Assembly (NCBI RefSeq): GCF_031846385.1
Contig: NZ_JAVRHV010000003.1
Location: 62,001-126,000 of the forward strand
Reading direction: 5' to 3'
Length of the DNA stretch: 64,000 nt
DNA from: Urechidicola vernalis
GTDB lineage: Bacteria; Bacteroidota; Bacteroidia; Flavobacteriales; Flavobacteriaceae
How positions within the stretch are numbered: position 1 is the stretch's first letter; each line of letters opens with the position of its first letter. This document shows positions 41,144 through 50,143 of this stretch, piece after piece. The notes below the pieces were generated by a model. That model was not told the origin of the DNA and did no database searches. It saw only the letters and a program-made list of their open reading frames with translations. The translations under genes and the position numbers were made by a program.

Positions 41144-42388
41144 ATGGCAAAAGATGAAACTTTAGAGTGTTCATTTTGTGGACGAAAAAAAGCAGAAACC
41201 GATTTATTAATTGCTGGGCTTGACGCGCATATTTGCGACAAGTGTATTGAACAAGCACATGGTATTGTGATTGAAGAAGTAGCGGATGGAAAATCAGATG
41301 CTTTGTCTTCTGAAATTGTTCTTAAAAAACCAGTTGAAATCAAGAAATTTTTAGATCAGTACATGATTGGGCAAACCGATGCAAAACGTGTTATGGCGGT
41401 TGCGGTTTACAATCATTATAAAAGATTGCTTCAGAAAAATACAAAAGAGGAGGAAGAAGAGATTGAGATTGAAAAAAGTAATATTGTTATTGTAGGTGAA
41501 ACAGGGACAGGTAAAACCTTAATTGCTCGTACAATTGCAAAAATGTTGAATGTTCCTTTTTGTATTGTCGATGCTACTGTTTTAACAGAGGCCGGTTATG
41601 TTGGTGAAGATGTTGAGACTATTTTAACGCGTTTATTACAAGCGGCAGATTATAATGTAGATAAAGCTGAAAGAGGAATTGTTTTTATTGACGAAATAGA
41701 TAAAATTGCTCGTAAAGGAGATAACCCTTCAATAACACGTGATGTGTCCGGTGAAGGTGTGCAGCAGGCTTTGTTAAAATTATTAGAAGGAACTGTTGTA
41801 AACGTACCACCTAAGGGAGGAAGAAAACATCCAGACCAAAAGTTTATTGAGGTAAATACTAAGAATATTTTGTTTGTTGCAGGTGGTGCCTTTTCAGGCA
41901 TTGATAGAGTTATCAGTAAACGATTAAATAGACAAGCAGTTGGTTATAGCGCTTCAATATCGGAAGATAAGGTAGACGAAGAAAATCTATTGCAATATGT
42001 ATTGCCAACTGATTTAAAGTCTTTTGGATTGATTCCAGAAATTATTGGTCGATTACCAGTATTAACGCACATGAATCCGTTGGATGAAAAAACGCTAAGA
42101 GCTATTTTAACGGAACCAAAGAATTCTATAACAAAACAATATCAAAAGTTGTTTTCTATGGATGGTATAGATTTTACGATCGATGAGAAAGCATTGATGT
42201 ACATTGTAGAGAAAGCCGTTGAATATAAATTAGGAGCAAGAGGATTACGCTCTTTATGCGAGGCTATTTTAACTGATGCTATGTTTGAGTTACCCGGTTC
42301 TGAAACAAAGGAATTACATGTTACTAAGAAGTATGCAGAGCAGAAAATTTCAAAAGCGAAACTCAAGAAGTTAAAAGCGGTATCCTAA
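41144..42388 (+). CDS. clpX: ATP-dependent Clp protease ATP-binding subunit ClpX
   Basis: The 414-residue AAA+ unfoldase delivers substrates to ClpP. An N-terminal C4 zinc-binding domain has LECSFCGRKK and HICDKCIEQ (all four Cys present). The AAA+ core has the Walker A GETGTGKT, Walker B IVFIDEIDKIARK, the pore-loop GYVGEDVETIL, sensor regions and the IGF-type ClpP contact region (GGAFSGIDRVISKRLNRQAV area). A small C-terminal domain contains YKLGARGLRSLCEAI (sensor 2). The length and order are standard. It lies 92 bp after clpP across a palindromic repeat, and dnaG starts 3 bp after its stop. Confidence 0.97.
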   Translation: MAKDETLECSFCGRKKAETDLLIAGLDAHICDKCIEQAHGIVIEEVADGKSDALSSEIVLKKPVEIKKFLDQYMIGQTDAKRVMAVAVYNHYKRLLQKNTKEEEEEIEIEKSNIVIVGETGTGKTLIARTIAKMLNVPFCIVDATVLTEAGYVGEDVETILTRLLQAADYNVDKAERGIVFIDEIDKIARKGDNPSITRDVSGEGVQQALLKLLEGTVVNVPPKGGRKHPDQKFIEVNTKNILFVAGGAFSGIDRVISKRLNRQAVGYSASISEDKVDEENLLQYVLPTDLKSFGLIPEIIGRLPVLTHMNPLDEKTLRAILTEPKNSITKQYQKLFSMDGIDFTIDEKALMYIVEKAVEYKLGARGLRSLCEAILTDAMFELPGSETKELHVTKKYAEQKISKAKLKKLKAVS

Positions 42389-42391
42389 TTT

Positions 42392-44338
42392 ATGATTTCA
42401 AGAAGTACTATCGATCGTGTTTTTGAAACTGCTCGTGTAGAGGAGGTCATTGGCGAATTTGTACAACTGAAAAAAGCCGGGAGTAACTTTAAGGGGTTAA
42501 GCCCATTCTCAGACGAGAAATCACCTTCATTTATGGTTTCTCCTGTCAAACAAATTTGGAAAGATTTTTCAACAGGTAAAGGGGGAAATGCCATTTCATT
42601 TATAATGGAGCACGAAAAGTATTCGTATCCAGAGGCTATTCGATATTTGGCTAAAAAGTACAATATTGAAATAGATGAAACCGAACAAACCGATGAGCAA
42701 AAGGCGCAAGCTAGTGAGAGAGAAAGTATGCTTTTGGTTTCTGAATTTGCACGTGATTATTTCAATGAAACTTTACTAAATCATCCGAAAGGGAAAGCAA
42801 TAGGCTTATCCTATTTTAAAGAACGTGGCTTTACAGATGAAACTATAAAAAAGTTTGAACTAGGATATAGTTTAGATGAATGGACTGCCTTTACAGATGC
42901 TGCTTTAAAAAAAGGGTATGACATAAAATACCTTTCACAAACGGGACTTACTATAGTTAAGGAAACCAAACAATTCGACCGATTTAAAGGTCGTGTAGTT
43001 TTTCCGATTCATAATATGAGTGGGCGCGTGCTTGGTTTTGGTGGTCGTATTTTAATAAACGATAAAAAGGCAGCGAAGTATTTAAATTCACCGGAAAGTG
43101 AAATTTATCATAAGAGCCATATTTTGTATGGTATTTATCATGCAAAACAAGCCATAGCAAAAGAAGATAATTGTTTTTTAGTTGAAGGGTATACGGATGT
43201 AATTTCATTCAATCAAAATGGAGTAGAGAACGTTGTTGCTTCTTCTGGAACAGCATTGACATCAGACCAAATTAGATTGGTTCGCAGATTAACGCCTAAT
43301 ATTACAATTCTTTTTGATGGTGATGCGGCAGGAATAAGAGCATCCTTAAGAGGAATTGATTTGATTCTAGAGCAAGGTATGAATGTTAAAGTATTGACAT
43401 TTCCTGAAGGTGAAGATCCGGATAGTTTTGCCCGCAGCGTTTCTACTGGTGAATTAAAAGAATACTTAAGTACCAGTTCACAAGATTTTATCAATTTCAA
43501 AGTTTCTCTTTTAATGGAAGAGGCTAAAGACGATCCTGTTAAAAAGGCAGGGTTGATTCGAGATATTGTGGTGAGTATTTCAAAAATTCCGGATAGAATA
43601 CAACGCGAGGTTTATATTCAAGAATGTGCTCGTATTATGAGTATTTCTGAAAATGTTTTGTTTAGTGAATTGGCGCAAATGTTTAAAAAAGAACAAAGAG
43701 ACGCCTCTAAGAAACCGGTGCAAATGAGACCTCCTGAACCCGTTTTGCAAAAAACGGATGCTCCAGAAAAGGTGAATGAGAAATTAAAATACGAAAAGGA
43801 GATCATAAAGATATTGTTGTTGCACGGAAATAAGACAGCAGATTTTGAGCAGGTCCCAGATGATAATGAGAATGATTTAAGTAGAAAAAAAGAATATTAC
43901 GAATCTAAAGTGGCACAAGAAATATACTTGAGTTTACAAGAAGATGAGGTAGAATTTACCGATAATTTGTTTCAGCAGATTTATTACGATATGATTCATC
44001 AATTAAATCAGGAAGAAGCAGTAAATACAGATAAATTAATCAATCATCATAACAACGATATTGCGCAGATGGTGACTAATATTCTTATGGATGATGAAAA
44101 GCATACCTTAAGTGATTGGAAGCGTAAGGAGGTAATTGTAAAAGAGGTTGAATCAGAATTGCCTAAAATGGTTTCTGATACCATTTATAATTTAAGAAGA
44201 GTATTGATTGAAGAGAAAATCGCAACACTGAAGACTGAATTATCAAAAGAAAGTTCCAACGAAAATATTCTTGTCGAAGTTGTAGATTATTCGGAACTCA
44301 AACGAAAAATTGCCAAACAACTAAATAGGGTAATTTAA
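42392..44338 (+). CDS. dnaG: DNA primase with degenerate zinc-binding domain
   Basis: The 648-residue primase makes RNA primers for replication. The N-terminal CHC2-type domain keeps its fold pattern (GLSPFSDEKSPSFMVSP, KQIWKDFSTGKGGNAISF) but the four zinc ligands (Cys-His-Cys-Cys in E. coli) are Ser37, Ser40, Asp58 and Thr61 at exactly the same spacing. The catalytic core looks intact: the basic region VVFPIHNMSGRVLGFGGR, Toprim Glu in FLVEGYTDVISF, the DGDAAG metal site and FPEGEDPDSFA. The C-terminal 200 residues are helical and should bind the replicative helicase. It starts 3 bp after clpX and ends before a hairpin at 44370. I recall the same lack of ligands in other Flavobacteria. Confidence 0.95.
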   Translation: MISRSTIDRVFETARVEEVIGEFVQLKKAGSNFKGLSPFSDEKSPSFMVSPVKQIWKDFSTGKGGNAISFIMEHEKYSYPEAIRYLAKKYNIEIDETEQTDEQKAQASERESMLLVSEFARDYFNETLLNHPKGKAIGLSYFKERGFTDETIKKFELGYSLDEWTAFTDAALKKGYDIKYLSQTGLTIVKETKQFDRFKGRVVFPIHNMSGRVLGFGGRILINDKKAAKYLNSPESEIYHKSHILYGIYHAKQAIAKEDNCFLVEGYTDVISFNQNGVENVVASSGTALTSDQIRLVRRLTPNITILFDGDAAGIRASLRGIDLILEQGMNVKVLTFPEGEDPDSFARSVSTGELKEYLSTSSQDFINFKVSLLMEEAKDDPVKKAGLIRDIVVSISKIPDRIQREVYIQECARIMSISENVLFSELAQMFKKEQRDASKKPVQMRPPEPVLQKTDAPEKVNEKLKYEKEIIKILLLHGNKTADFEQVPDDNENDLSRKKEYYESKVAQEIYLSLQEDEVEFTDNLFQQIYYDMIHQLNQEEAVNTDKLINHHNNDIAQMVTNILMDDEKHTLSDWKRKEVIVKEVESELPKMVSDTIYNLRRVLIEEKIATLKTELSKESSNENILVEVVDYSELKRKIAKQLNRVI

Positions 44339-44745
44339 ATAAATTGTGTTTAGTCATTGTCCTAAAGACAACCCCTTGTTTTTCAAGGGTTATTTTTGTA
44401 TATTTGAAATGAATTAGAAACACACCTCTTTAAAAATTGCTATAAGAGTATTTAAGTTTCATTTTTTAACTAGTACATATTTGCCCCGTATTTCATTTTA
44501 TAAGAATGTAAATGTGGGCCTTTACCTTTTCTAGTGCTATTAAAATATAGATTCTTAAATTTCTGTAAGTAGGGATTTTAAAGGTTCAATTGTTTTAATT
44601 GTATAATACAACCAAATTGCTATGAAAACAATAACTACTTACTACCGCGTATTTTTATTGAAAACAGGAATTCCATTTGCATTTACAAATGGCGCCAAAC
44701 AACGTATTCAAAAAAAGATACGTATGTTATTAAAGGATTTAGATA
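44339..44745. other. Intergenic region between dnaG and nadE
   Basis: This 407-bp stretch holds the dnaG terminator (44370-44397), a TATATTTG box at 44399-44406 with no convincing gene behind it, and one possible small ORF (44622-44762). The middle, 44410-44615, is AT-rich and shows nothing I can interpret. Confidence 0.5.
44370..44397 (+). terminator. Terminator after dnaG
   Basis: The CCCTTG and CAAGGG arms, flanked by AAC and TTA, enclose a T-rich loop and are followed by ATTTTT, 31 bp after the dnaG stop. Confidence 0.7.
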
Positions 44746-44762
44746 TTATAACAACTCCTTAG
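44622..44762 (+). CDS. Possible small protein, 46 residues
   Basis: An ATG at 44622 opens 46 codons reading MKTITTYYRVFLLKTG at the start, a basic middle (KQRIQKKIRMLLKDL) and TTP at the end, stopping at TAG 44760-44762. Its last 17 bases overlap the end of nadE on the other strand. Codon use looks normal for this genome and the protein is strongly basic, but there is no homology I recognise and no clear -7 box. It could equally be a chance ORF. Confidence 0.3.
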   Translation: MKTITTYYRVFLLKTGIPFAFTNGAKQRIQKKIRMLLKDLDIITTP

Positions 44763-45534
44763 GTATTTCACAAACTGGTATCGGACTCATCTTATGCTTG
44801 TTAGCGTTGTTCAATCTTTTATAGATTGTGAAAACTTCTAGTGACCTTCCTTCAAAGTCGGTATGCTGTTTTTGCAAAGCATCCATTTCCATTGCCCATT
44901 CTAATTCCGGATATGATGCTCCAATCTGATCTTCATCTGTTCTGTCATCACCCCAAAGCCCATCGGTCGGTGCTGCATTCAAAATTTCTTCAATCACACC
45001 TAAATGACCTGCTAATTCATAAACTTGTGTTTTAACTAAGTCTGCAATCGGACTTAAATCTACACCCCCATCACCGTATTTTGTATAGAATCCAACACCA
45101 AAGTCCTCTACTTTATTACCAGTACCTGCAACCAAATAGCCATGAAGAGCAGCAAAATAATATAAAGAAGTCATTCGCAATCGAGCTCGTGTATTGGCCA
45201 ATGACATAAAACGGTCTTCTTCGTTGTCTACCGATGGTAACTCACTTACTAAACTGTCAAAAACCGGTGTTAGGTTTACCTTAGTTAAAGAAACATTTTT
45301 AAAATTATCTTGTAACCAACTTATATGATTCAATGCTCTACTTACTTGACTTTCGGCTTGATGTATAGGCATTTCTAAACAAAGCAATGGAAGACCTGTT
45401 TTTGCGCATAAGGTTGATGTTAGTGCGGAATCAATCCCGCCTGAGACACCAATTACAAATCCTTTTACGCCTGCATTTTCGGCATAGGTTTTTAACCAAT
45501 CTACAATATGATTCACTATTTTTTCAGAGTCCAT
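44746..45534 (-). CDS. nadE: NAD(+) synthase, ammonia-dependent type
   Basis: The 262-residue cytoplasmic enzyme amidates nicotinic acid adenine dinucleotide to NAD. It has the ATP-pyrophosphatase P-loop VIGVSGGIDSALTSTLCA near residue 27, the RLRMTSLYYFAALHGYLVAGTGNKVEDFGVGFYTKYGDGG-type region with the second and third substrate loops, and ELAGHLGVIEEILNAAPTDGLW. No N-terminal glutaminase (nitrilase) domain is present, so it should use free ammonia. It is divergent from gldB with about 60 bp between starts, and its 3' end overlaps a possible small ORF. Confidence 0.96.
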   Translation of the reverse strand: MDSEKIVNHIVDWLKTYAENAGVKGFVIGVSGGIDSALTSTLCAKTGLPLLCLEMPIHQAESQVSRALNHISWLQDNFKNVSLTKVNLTPVFDSLVSELPSVDNEEDRFMSLANTRARLRMTSLYYFAALHGYLVAGTGNKVEDFGVGFYTKYGDGGVDLSPIADLVKTQVYELAGHLGVIEEILNAAPTDGLWGDDRTDEDQIGASYPELEWAMEMDALQKQHTDFEGRSLEVFTIYKRLNNANKHKMSPIPVCEIPKELL

Positions 45535-45548
45535 CCTAAACTATTTAG

Positions 45549-45556
45549 TATTTTTG
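45549..45556 (+). promoter_or_regulatory. -7 box for gldB
   Basis: TATTTTTG matches TAnnTTTG. A start site near 45563 would leave only about 8 nt before the ATG at 45571 but about 30 nt before the ATG at 45595, which favours the latter as the gldB start. Confidence 0.55.
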
Positions 45557-45594
45557 TGCGTTGTAAAAAAATGAGTGTAAATATAGCAAAATAT

Positions 45595-46554
45595 ATGGCA
45601 AGAATTCTTAGTGTTTTTTTAGTGTTTTTAGTGTTTTTGTCCTGTAAAACCGAACAAAAAATAAATCCTGAAATAGCAAAGATCGATGTGGATATCCAAG
45701 TTGAAAGATTTGATCAAGAATTTTATACAGCCTCAGAGAACGACTTACTAAGTTTAAAACAAAAGTTCGATTTCATGTTTCCAAAGGAGGTGAACGATAG
45801 TGTTTGGATTCAAAAAATGAAAAATGAAGAAGACCTGTTATTGTATAAGAAAGCAGATAGTGTTTTTGGAGATTTTGAATCGCTAATACCTGAGTTTGAG
45901 TCATTGTTTCAGCACATTACATACAATTACCCTAAGTTTAAAGTACCAAGAATAATTACGCATATTTCGGGGTTAGATTATGAATACCCGGTGATTTATG
46001 CAGATAGTTTACTGTTTGTTTCTTTAGATATGTTTCTTGGTTCTGAAAATGAAGTTTATGTAAGTTTCCCAAAGTACATATCTCAGAATTACAACAAGGA
46101 AAACATGATGGTTTCGGTTGCTTCAACTATTTTTCAATCGTTCTATCAGAAGCATCATTCAAGAATATTTTTAGATAAAATAATTAACGAAGGTAAACTT
46201 TATTATGCTTTGGATGTTTTGATTCCATTGGCTGATGACTATTTAAAAATTGGATACACTCAAGAAAAATTCAATTGGGCAGTATCTAACGAAACGGACG
46301 TTTGGAAATACTTTATGGAACATGAATTGTTGTATAGTTCTGATGCATCTTTAAATACCAGGTTTATAGATTTAGCACCATTTTCAAAATTTTACCAGGC
46401 ATCAGATAATGATTCACCCGGGGGAATTGGAAAATGGATAGGTTGGCAAATTGTTCGCTCGTATATGAAAAATAATGATGTAACTTTGCAGCAATTAATG
46501 AATACGGCGTCAGATGATATATTTAGGCAGTCGAAATACAAACCAAGAAAATAA
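45595..46554 (+). CDS. gldB: Gliding motility lipoprotein GldB
   Basis: The start at 45595 gives a compact lipoprotein signal MARILSVFLVFLVFLSC (Cys17); an in-frame ATG at 45571 adds eight residues, and the ORF can be read from 45508 but that would overlap nadE. The mature protein (about 300 residues) matches GldB in pattern: VDIQVERFDQEFYTASENDL, then HITYNYPKFKVPRIITHISG, FVSLDMFLGSENEVY, PKYISQNY and GKWIGWQIVRSYMKNN near the end. GldB is a lipoprotein needed for gliding in Flavobacterium. gldC follows after 6 bp, which confirms the assignment. Confidence 0.92.
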   Translation: MARILSVFLVFLVFLSCKTEQKINPEIAKIDVDIQVERFDQEFYTASENDLLSLKQKFDFMFPKEVNDSVWIQKMKNEEDLLLYKKADSVFGDFESLIPEFESLFQHITYNYPKFKVPRIITHISGLDYEYPVIYADSLLFVSLDMFLGSENEVYVSFPKYISQNYNKENMMVSVASTIFQSFYQKHHSRIFLDKIINEGKLYYALDVLIPLADDYLKIGYTQEKFNWAVSNETDVWKYFMEHELLYSSDASLNTRFIDLAPFSKFYQASDNDSPGGIGKWIGWQIVRSYMKNNDVTLQQLMNTASDDIFRQSKYKPRK

Positions 46555-46560
46555 AAAGCG

Positions 46561-46896
46561 ATGGCGGTACAAAGCACCTCTAAAATAGAATTTAAAGTTG
46601 GGTTAGACGAAAACAAAATTCCGGAGGAATTGAGTTGGAGTGCAGAAGATGGAGCGATTAAGAATGCTGAAGCAAAAGCCTTGTTAATTTCAGTTTGGGA
46701 TCCTAATAAAAAAGATACACTAAAAGTAGATTTGTGGACTAAAGATATGCCTGTAGACGAAATGAAACAATTCTTTCATCAAACCTTAGTTTCTATGGCA
46801 AATACTTTTGAAACAGCAACTCAAGATGAAAAAATGAGCGCTACTATGCGCGATTTTTGCGATTATTTTGCCGAAAAATTGGAGTTGAAAAATTAA
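46561..46896 (+). CDS. gldC: Gliding motility protein GldC
   Basis: The 111-residue cytoplasmic-type protein has no signal peptide. It shows STSKIEFKVGLDENKIPEEL, then SWSAEDGAIKNAEAKALLIS, WDPNKKDTLKVDLWTKDMP and DEMKQFFHQTLVSMANTFE. This pattern and its place 6 bp after gldB identify GldC, which aids but is not strictly required for gliding in the model species. Its biochemical action is unknown. It converges on the folK-kinase gene 21 bp away. Confidence 0.93.
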   Translation: MAVQSTSKIEFKVGLDENKIPEELSWSAEDGAIKNAEAKALLISVWDPNKKDTLKVDLWTKDMPVDEMKQFFHQTLVSMANTFETATQDEKMSATMRDFCDYFAEKLELKN

Positions 46897-46917
46897 TAAA
46901 TTGGATTAGTCAGGAGT

Positions 46918-48042
46918 TTAATACTCCGAAATCTTGTTAATTACATACCTGTAATCTTCAGGGTTGTTTACAAAATCTAATTCTGAAACGTCAATAACCA
47001 ACGTATTAAGTTCTTTTTCCGACTTTATAAATGTTGAATAACCAGCATGAATTTTATCTAAGTATTCAGGAGCAATTTCTTGCTCGTAATCTCTACCACG
47101 TTTTTTTATGTTTGCTAATAAGCGTTCTGTGTTTTGATATAAATAAACGTAAATGTCTGGTTTAGAAATCTCCTTATACATTACATCAAATATTTTTCTG
47201 TAAAGGGCATATTCATCTTTATGCAAAGAAACTTGTGCAAAAATGAGCGACTTAAAAATATAGTAGTCCGATACGATAAAGTTTTTAAACAAATCGAATT
47301 GTGCTAAATCTTCAGATAATTGATTGTAGCGATCGGCTAAAAAACTCATTTCTAAAGGAAAAGCATAACGGTCCATATCCTTATAGTATTTTGGTAAAAA
47401 AGGGTTGTCAGCAAAGCGTTCTAAAACCAATTTAGCATTAAAATCGTCTCCTATCATTTTAGAGAGCGTGGTTTTACCCGCACCAATATTTCCTTCAATG
47501 GCAATATAATTGTACTTTTCAAATAGAGCTATTGGTCTTGTCAAGGCTGTATCAATTTTTTCAATATCGCCTTTATCACTGCATCCTTGTAAACTCATTA
47601 ATATGGTTTTTTTTTCTATTGGATGTCTAAAATTCGGAGCAATTTCCGTTAAAGGAACCATTACAAATTTTCGTTGTAACATTTTAGGATGAGGAACAAC
47701 TAAATTTGGGGAAAATATAATTTCATCTTCAAACAGAAGTATATCAATATCAATTTTTCTTGACGTGTATGCTTCTGAATTTGTTCTAATCCTTCCTAAA
47801 CTTTTTTCAATACCTAAAAGTTTTGATATTAAGGCTTCCGGATTAAGATTGGTAGAAACTTCAATACAGATATTGTAAAAATCGTCTCCATCAAATCCCC
47901 AAGATGCAGTTTTATAGATGGAAGAAATTTTGAGCACTGCTCCAACCGATTCTGCAATAGCATTTACCGCTAATTGAAGGTTTTCTTCTTTGTCTCCTTT
48001 GTTGGTTCCAATTGATAAATATGTGGTTCTTACAATTTTCAT
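46918..48042 (-). CDS. folK: Fused HPPK (FolK) and deoxynucleoside kinase
   Basis: The 374-residue protein joins two enzymes. Residues 1-160 are 6-hydroxymethyl-7,8-dihydropterin pyrophosphokinase, the folate-pathway step before DHPS: TTYLSIGTNKGDKEENL, SIYKTASWGFDGDDFYN and SRKIDIDILLFEDE then VVPHPKMLQRKFVMVPL. Residues about 175-374 are a deoxynucleoside kinase of the dCK/dGK type, with P-loop IEGNIGAGKTTLS, ERFADNPFLPKYYKDMDRY and a DYYIFKSLIFAQ segment. The kinase half would phosphorylate salvaged deoxynucleosides. Such fusions occur in Bacteroidetes as far as I recall. It is divergent from sppA; folA, thyA and nupC lie 4-7 kb away. Confidence 0.93.
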   Translation of the reverse strand: MKIVRTTYLSIGTNKGDKEENLQLAVNAIAESVGAVLKISSIYKTASWGFDGDDFYNICIEVSTNLNPEALISKLLGIEKSLGRIRTNSEAYTSRKIDIDILLFEDEIIFSPNLVVPHPKMLQRKFVMVPLTEIAPNFRHPIEKKTILMSLQGCSDKGDIEKIDTALTRPIALFEKYNYIAIEGNIGAGKTTLSKMIGDDFNAKLVLERFADNPFLPKYYKDMDRYAFPLEMSFLADRYNQLSEDLAQFDLFKNFIVSDYYIFKSLIFAQVSLHKDEYALYRKIFDVMYKEISKPDIYVYLYQNTERLLANIKKRGRDYEQEIAPEYLDKIHAGYSTFIKSEKELNTLVIDVSELDFVNNPEDYRYVINKISEY

Positions 48043-48081
48043 GCGTTGCTACAAAGAAAAGAAACCTCTAGAAGAAAAGTG

Positions 48082-48089
48082 TATATTTG
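48082..48089 (+). promoter_or_regulatory. -7 box for sppA
   Basis: TATATTTG matches TAnnTTTG, 58 bp before the sppA ATG, in the short region divergent from folK. Confidence 0.5.
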
Positions 48090-48147
48090 TCTTTCAAATT
48101 ATGAACATTTTTAGGGATGTTCAAAACTTAATATAACAGCATATTTC

Positions 48148-49899
48148 ATGAAATTTTTTAGAAGTCTACTTACCAGTTGTTTGGGTTCATTCATTGCCTT
48201 ATTCGTAATTTTTGGACTTGGTTTTTTAATGTTAATTTGGATGATTTCCACTACTAGTGAATCTGAGAAAGTAGTGGTTAAAACCAATTCTGTTTTGGTA
48301 TTGAATTTAGAAGATGGTGTTGCGGATTATGTACCGAGTACAAACAATCCTTTTGAGACATTGTTTCCAGTTAAAACTTTGCAGTTGAGTAAAATTATTA
48401 ATGCTATAGAAAGCGCAAAGCAAGATGATAATATTAAAGGGATTAGCATTTCTAACGGATTGGTAAATGCTGGAATTTCTCAGACGCAATCCATCAGAAA
48501 CAAAATTGAAGAGTTTAAACAAGCCGGTAAATTTGTTACTTCTTATGCCAATATTTATACACAAAAGAATTACTATTTAAGTTCGGTTGCAGATTCTTTA
48601 TATGTAACACCAACTGGTATCGTTGATTTTAGAGGTTTGTCTACTGAGCGCCTATTTTATAAGGATTTTCAGGAAAAATATGGCGTTAAGATGGAAGTGA
48701 TTAGGCATGGAAAATATAAGAGTGCTGTTGAAGGCTATTTAGACAATAAAATGAGTGCTGCTAATAGAGAACAAATCAGCTCTTTCCTACATTCAATTTG
48801 GGGAGAATTTTTAGAAGATATTGGAGCAAGTAGAGGGTTAACTATTGAAGATTTAAATAATATTGCTGATGAATTATTAACTAGAACTACAGAATTGGCT
48901 GTGGAGTTCGATATGATAAACGCTGCCATTTATAAAGATAAATACGAAGAGATTGTAGATGAATTGGTTGGTGCCAAGACCAATTATGTAAGTATATCGG
49001 ATTATATTTCTTCAGGAAAAGGAAGAATTAGATCTACAGCATCTAATCGAATTGCTGTGTTGTATGCTCAAGGAACCATGTTGTATGGGAAAGGAGATGA
49101 AACCGTTATTGGTCAAGAGAGCATGATAAAAGCCATAAGAAAGATTAAAAAGGATAAAAAAATAAAAGCGGTTGTATTAAGGGTGAATTCGCCAGGAGGT
49201 GTAGCTTTGACGGGTGATTTAATTTGGCGCGAATTGGAATTGCTAAAGCAAGAAAAACCATTTGTAGTTTCAATGGGAGATATGGCTGCCTCCGGCGGTT
49301 ATTATATTGCTGCTGGGGCGCAAATGATTTATGCAGAGCCAACCACAATAACTGGATCAATAGGTGTATTTGGAACCATTCCTAATTTAAGTGGTTTGGT
49401 AGATAATATTGGAATTAATGCCGAGCAAGTAGCTACAAATAAACAAGCCATGGGGTACAGTTTTTACGAACCTATGACCAATGATTTTTATAATGAACGT
49501 AAGGAAGGGGTAGAGTTGATTTACAAAACATTTGTGAATAGAGTTGCAGATGGTAGAAACATGACTTTTAAAGAAGTAGATGCTGTTGCACAAGGAAGAG
49601 TTTGGACTGGAAAGGAAGCCATAGAGAATGGTCTAGTAGATGAACTTGGTAGTTTGAATGATGCAATAGATAAAGCTTCAGAGTTGGCTAATATTTCCGA
49701 ATATAGAATAACGGAATATCCAAAGTTTCAAAAGGATTTTGAAGATTCCTTTAATCTGATCCCTTTTGCCAAACTAAAAGAGAATTATATAAAAAATGAA
49801 TTGGGAGAGACCAATTTTAAAATATATAAAGAAATGAAGAATTTTTCTCAATACGATGGAATTCAGGCATTGGTTCCATATTCAATTGATATTAAATAG
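48148..49899 (+). CDS. sppA: Signal peptide peptidase SppA, 67K type
   Basis: The 583-residue protein has one N-terminal membrane helix (about residues 8-32) and two tandem SppA domains facing the periplasm. The catalytic dyad is split between them as in E. coli: Lys191 in RHGKYKSAVEG of the first half and Ser382 in DMAASGGYYIAAGA of the second. Other marks are VLRVNSPGGVALTGDLIWREL and TTITGSIGVFGTIPNLSGL. It cleaves leftover signal peptides in the inner membrane. It is monocistronic with its own -7 box, and a bidirectional terminator lies at 50092-50121. The 244-bp gap after it holds nothing else. Confidence 0.95.
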   Translation: MKFFRSLLTSCLGSFIALFVIFGLGFLMLIWMISTTSESEKVVVKTNSVLVLNLEDGVADYVPSTNNPFETLFPVKTLQLSKIINAIESAKQDDNIKGISISNGLVNAGISQTQSIRNKIEEFKQAGKFVTSYANIYTQKNYYLSSVADSLYVTPTGIVDFRGLSTERLFYKDFQEKYGVKMEVIRHGKYKSAVEGYLDNKMSAANREQISSFLHSIWGEFLEDIGASRGLTIEDLNNIADELLTRTTELAVEFDMINAAIYKDKYEEIVDELVGAKTNYVSISDYISSGKGRIRSTASNRIAVLYAQGTMLYGKGDETVIGQESMIKAIRKIKKDKKIKAVVLRVNSPGGVALTGDLIWRELELLKQEKPFVVSMGDMAASGGYYIAAGAQMIYAEPTTITGSIGVFGTIPNLSGLVDNIGINAEQVATNKQAMGYSFYEPMTNDFYNERKEGVELIYKTFVNRVADGRNMTFKEVDAVAQGRVWTGKEAIENGLVDELGSLNDAIDKASELANISEYRITEYPKFQKDFEDSFNLIPFAKLKENYIKNELGETNFKIYKEMKNFSQYDGIQALVPYSIDIK

Positions 49900-50091
49900 G
49901 ATACTTTTATTTAGTTTAATTTCACTATTTAAATTTACATATTTTACTATTATAGAAGTTAAAATAGTTTAGAAATAGGTTTAAATTAAGCTGTTAATTT
50001 TCGAATATTGAATGTAATTTTGAAATGTAGTTTTAAATACTATTTATCGAATATTTCACATTCTTAAGTAGTCAGTTAATTAGTTAAAATG

Positions 50092-50121
50092 AAAAAGAGA
50101 TACAATTTGTATCTCTTTTTT
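50092..50121. terminator. Bidirectional hairpin terminator
   Basis: AAAAAGAGATACAA and TTGTATCTCTTTTT pair over 14 bp around one T, with T tracts on both strands. It serves sppA (+) and the AraC gene ending at 50144 (-). Confidence 0.85.
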
Positions 50122-50143
50122 AGTATAGAATTATTTGAATTAA

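Noticed and set aside
44399..44406. TATATTTG box after the dnaG terminator as a promoter
   Set aside because: It matches the consensus, but no ORF or RNA-like structure follows within 200 bp; in AT-rich DNA such matches arise by chance.
46913..46927. Small hairpin GGAGT-TTAAT-ACTCC between gldC and folK
   Set aside because: Only 5 bp of stem, without a T tract, and overlapping the folK stop; too weak to call a terminator.
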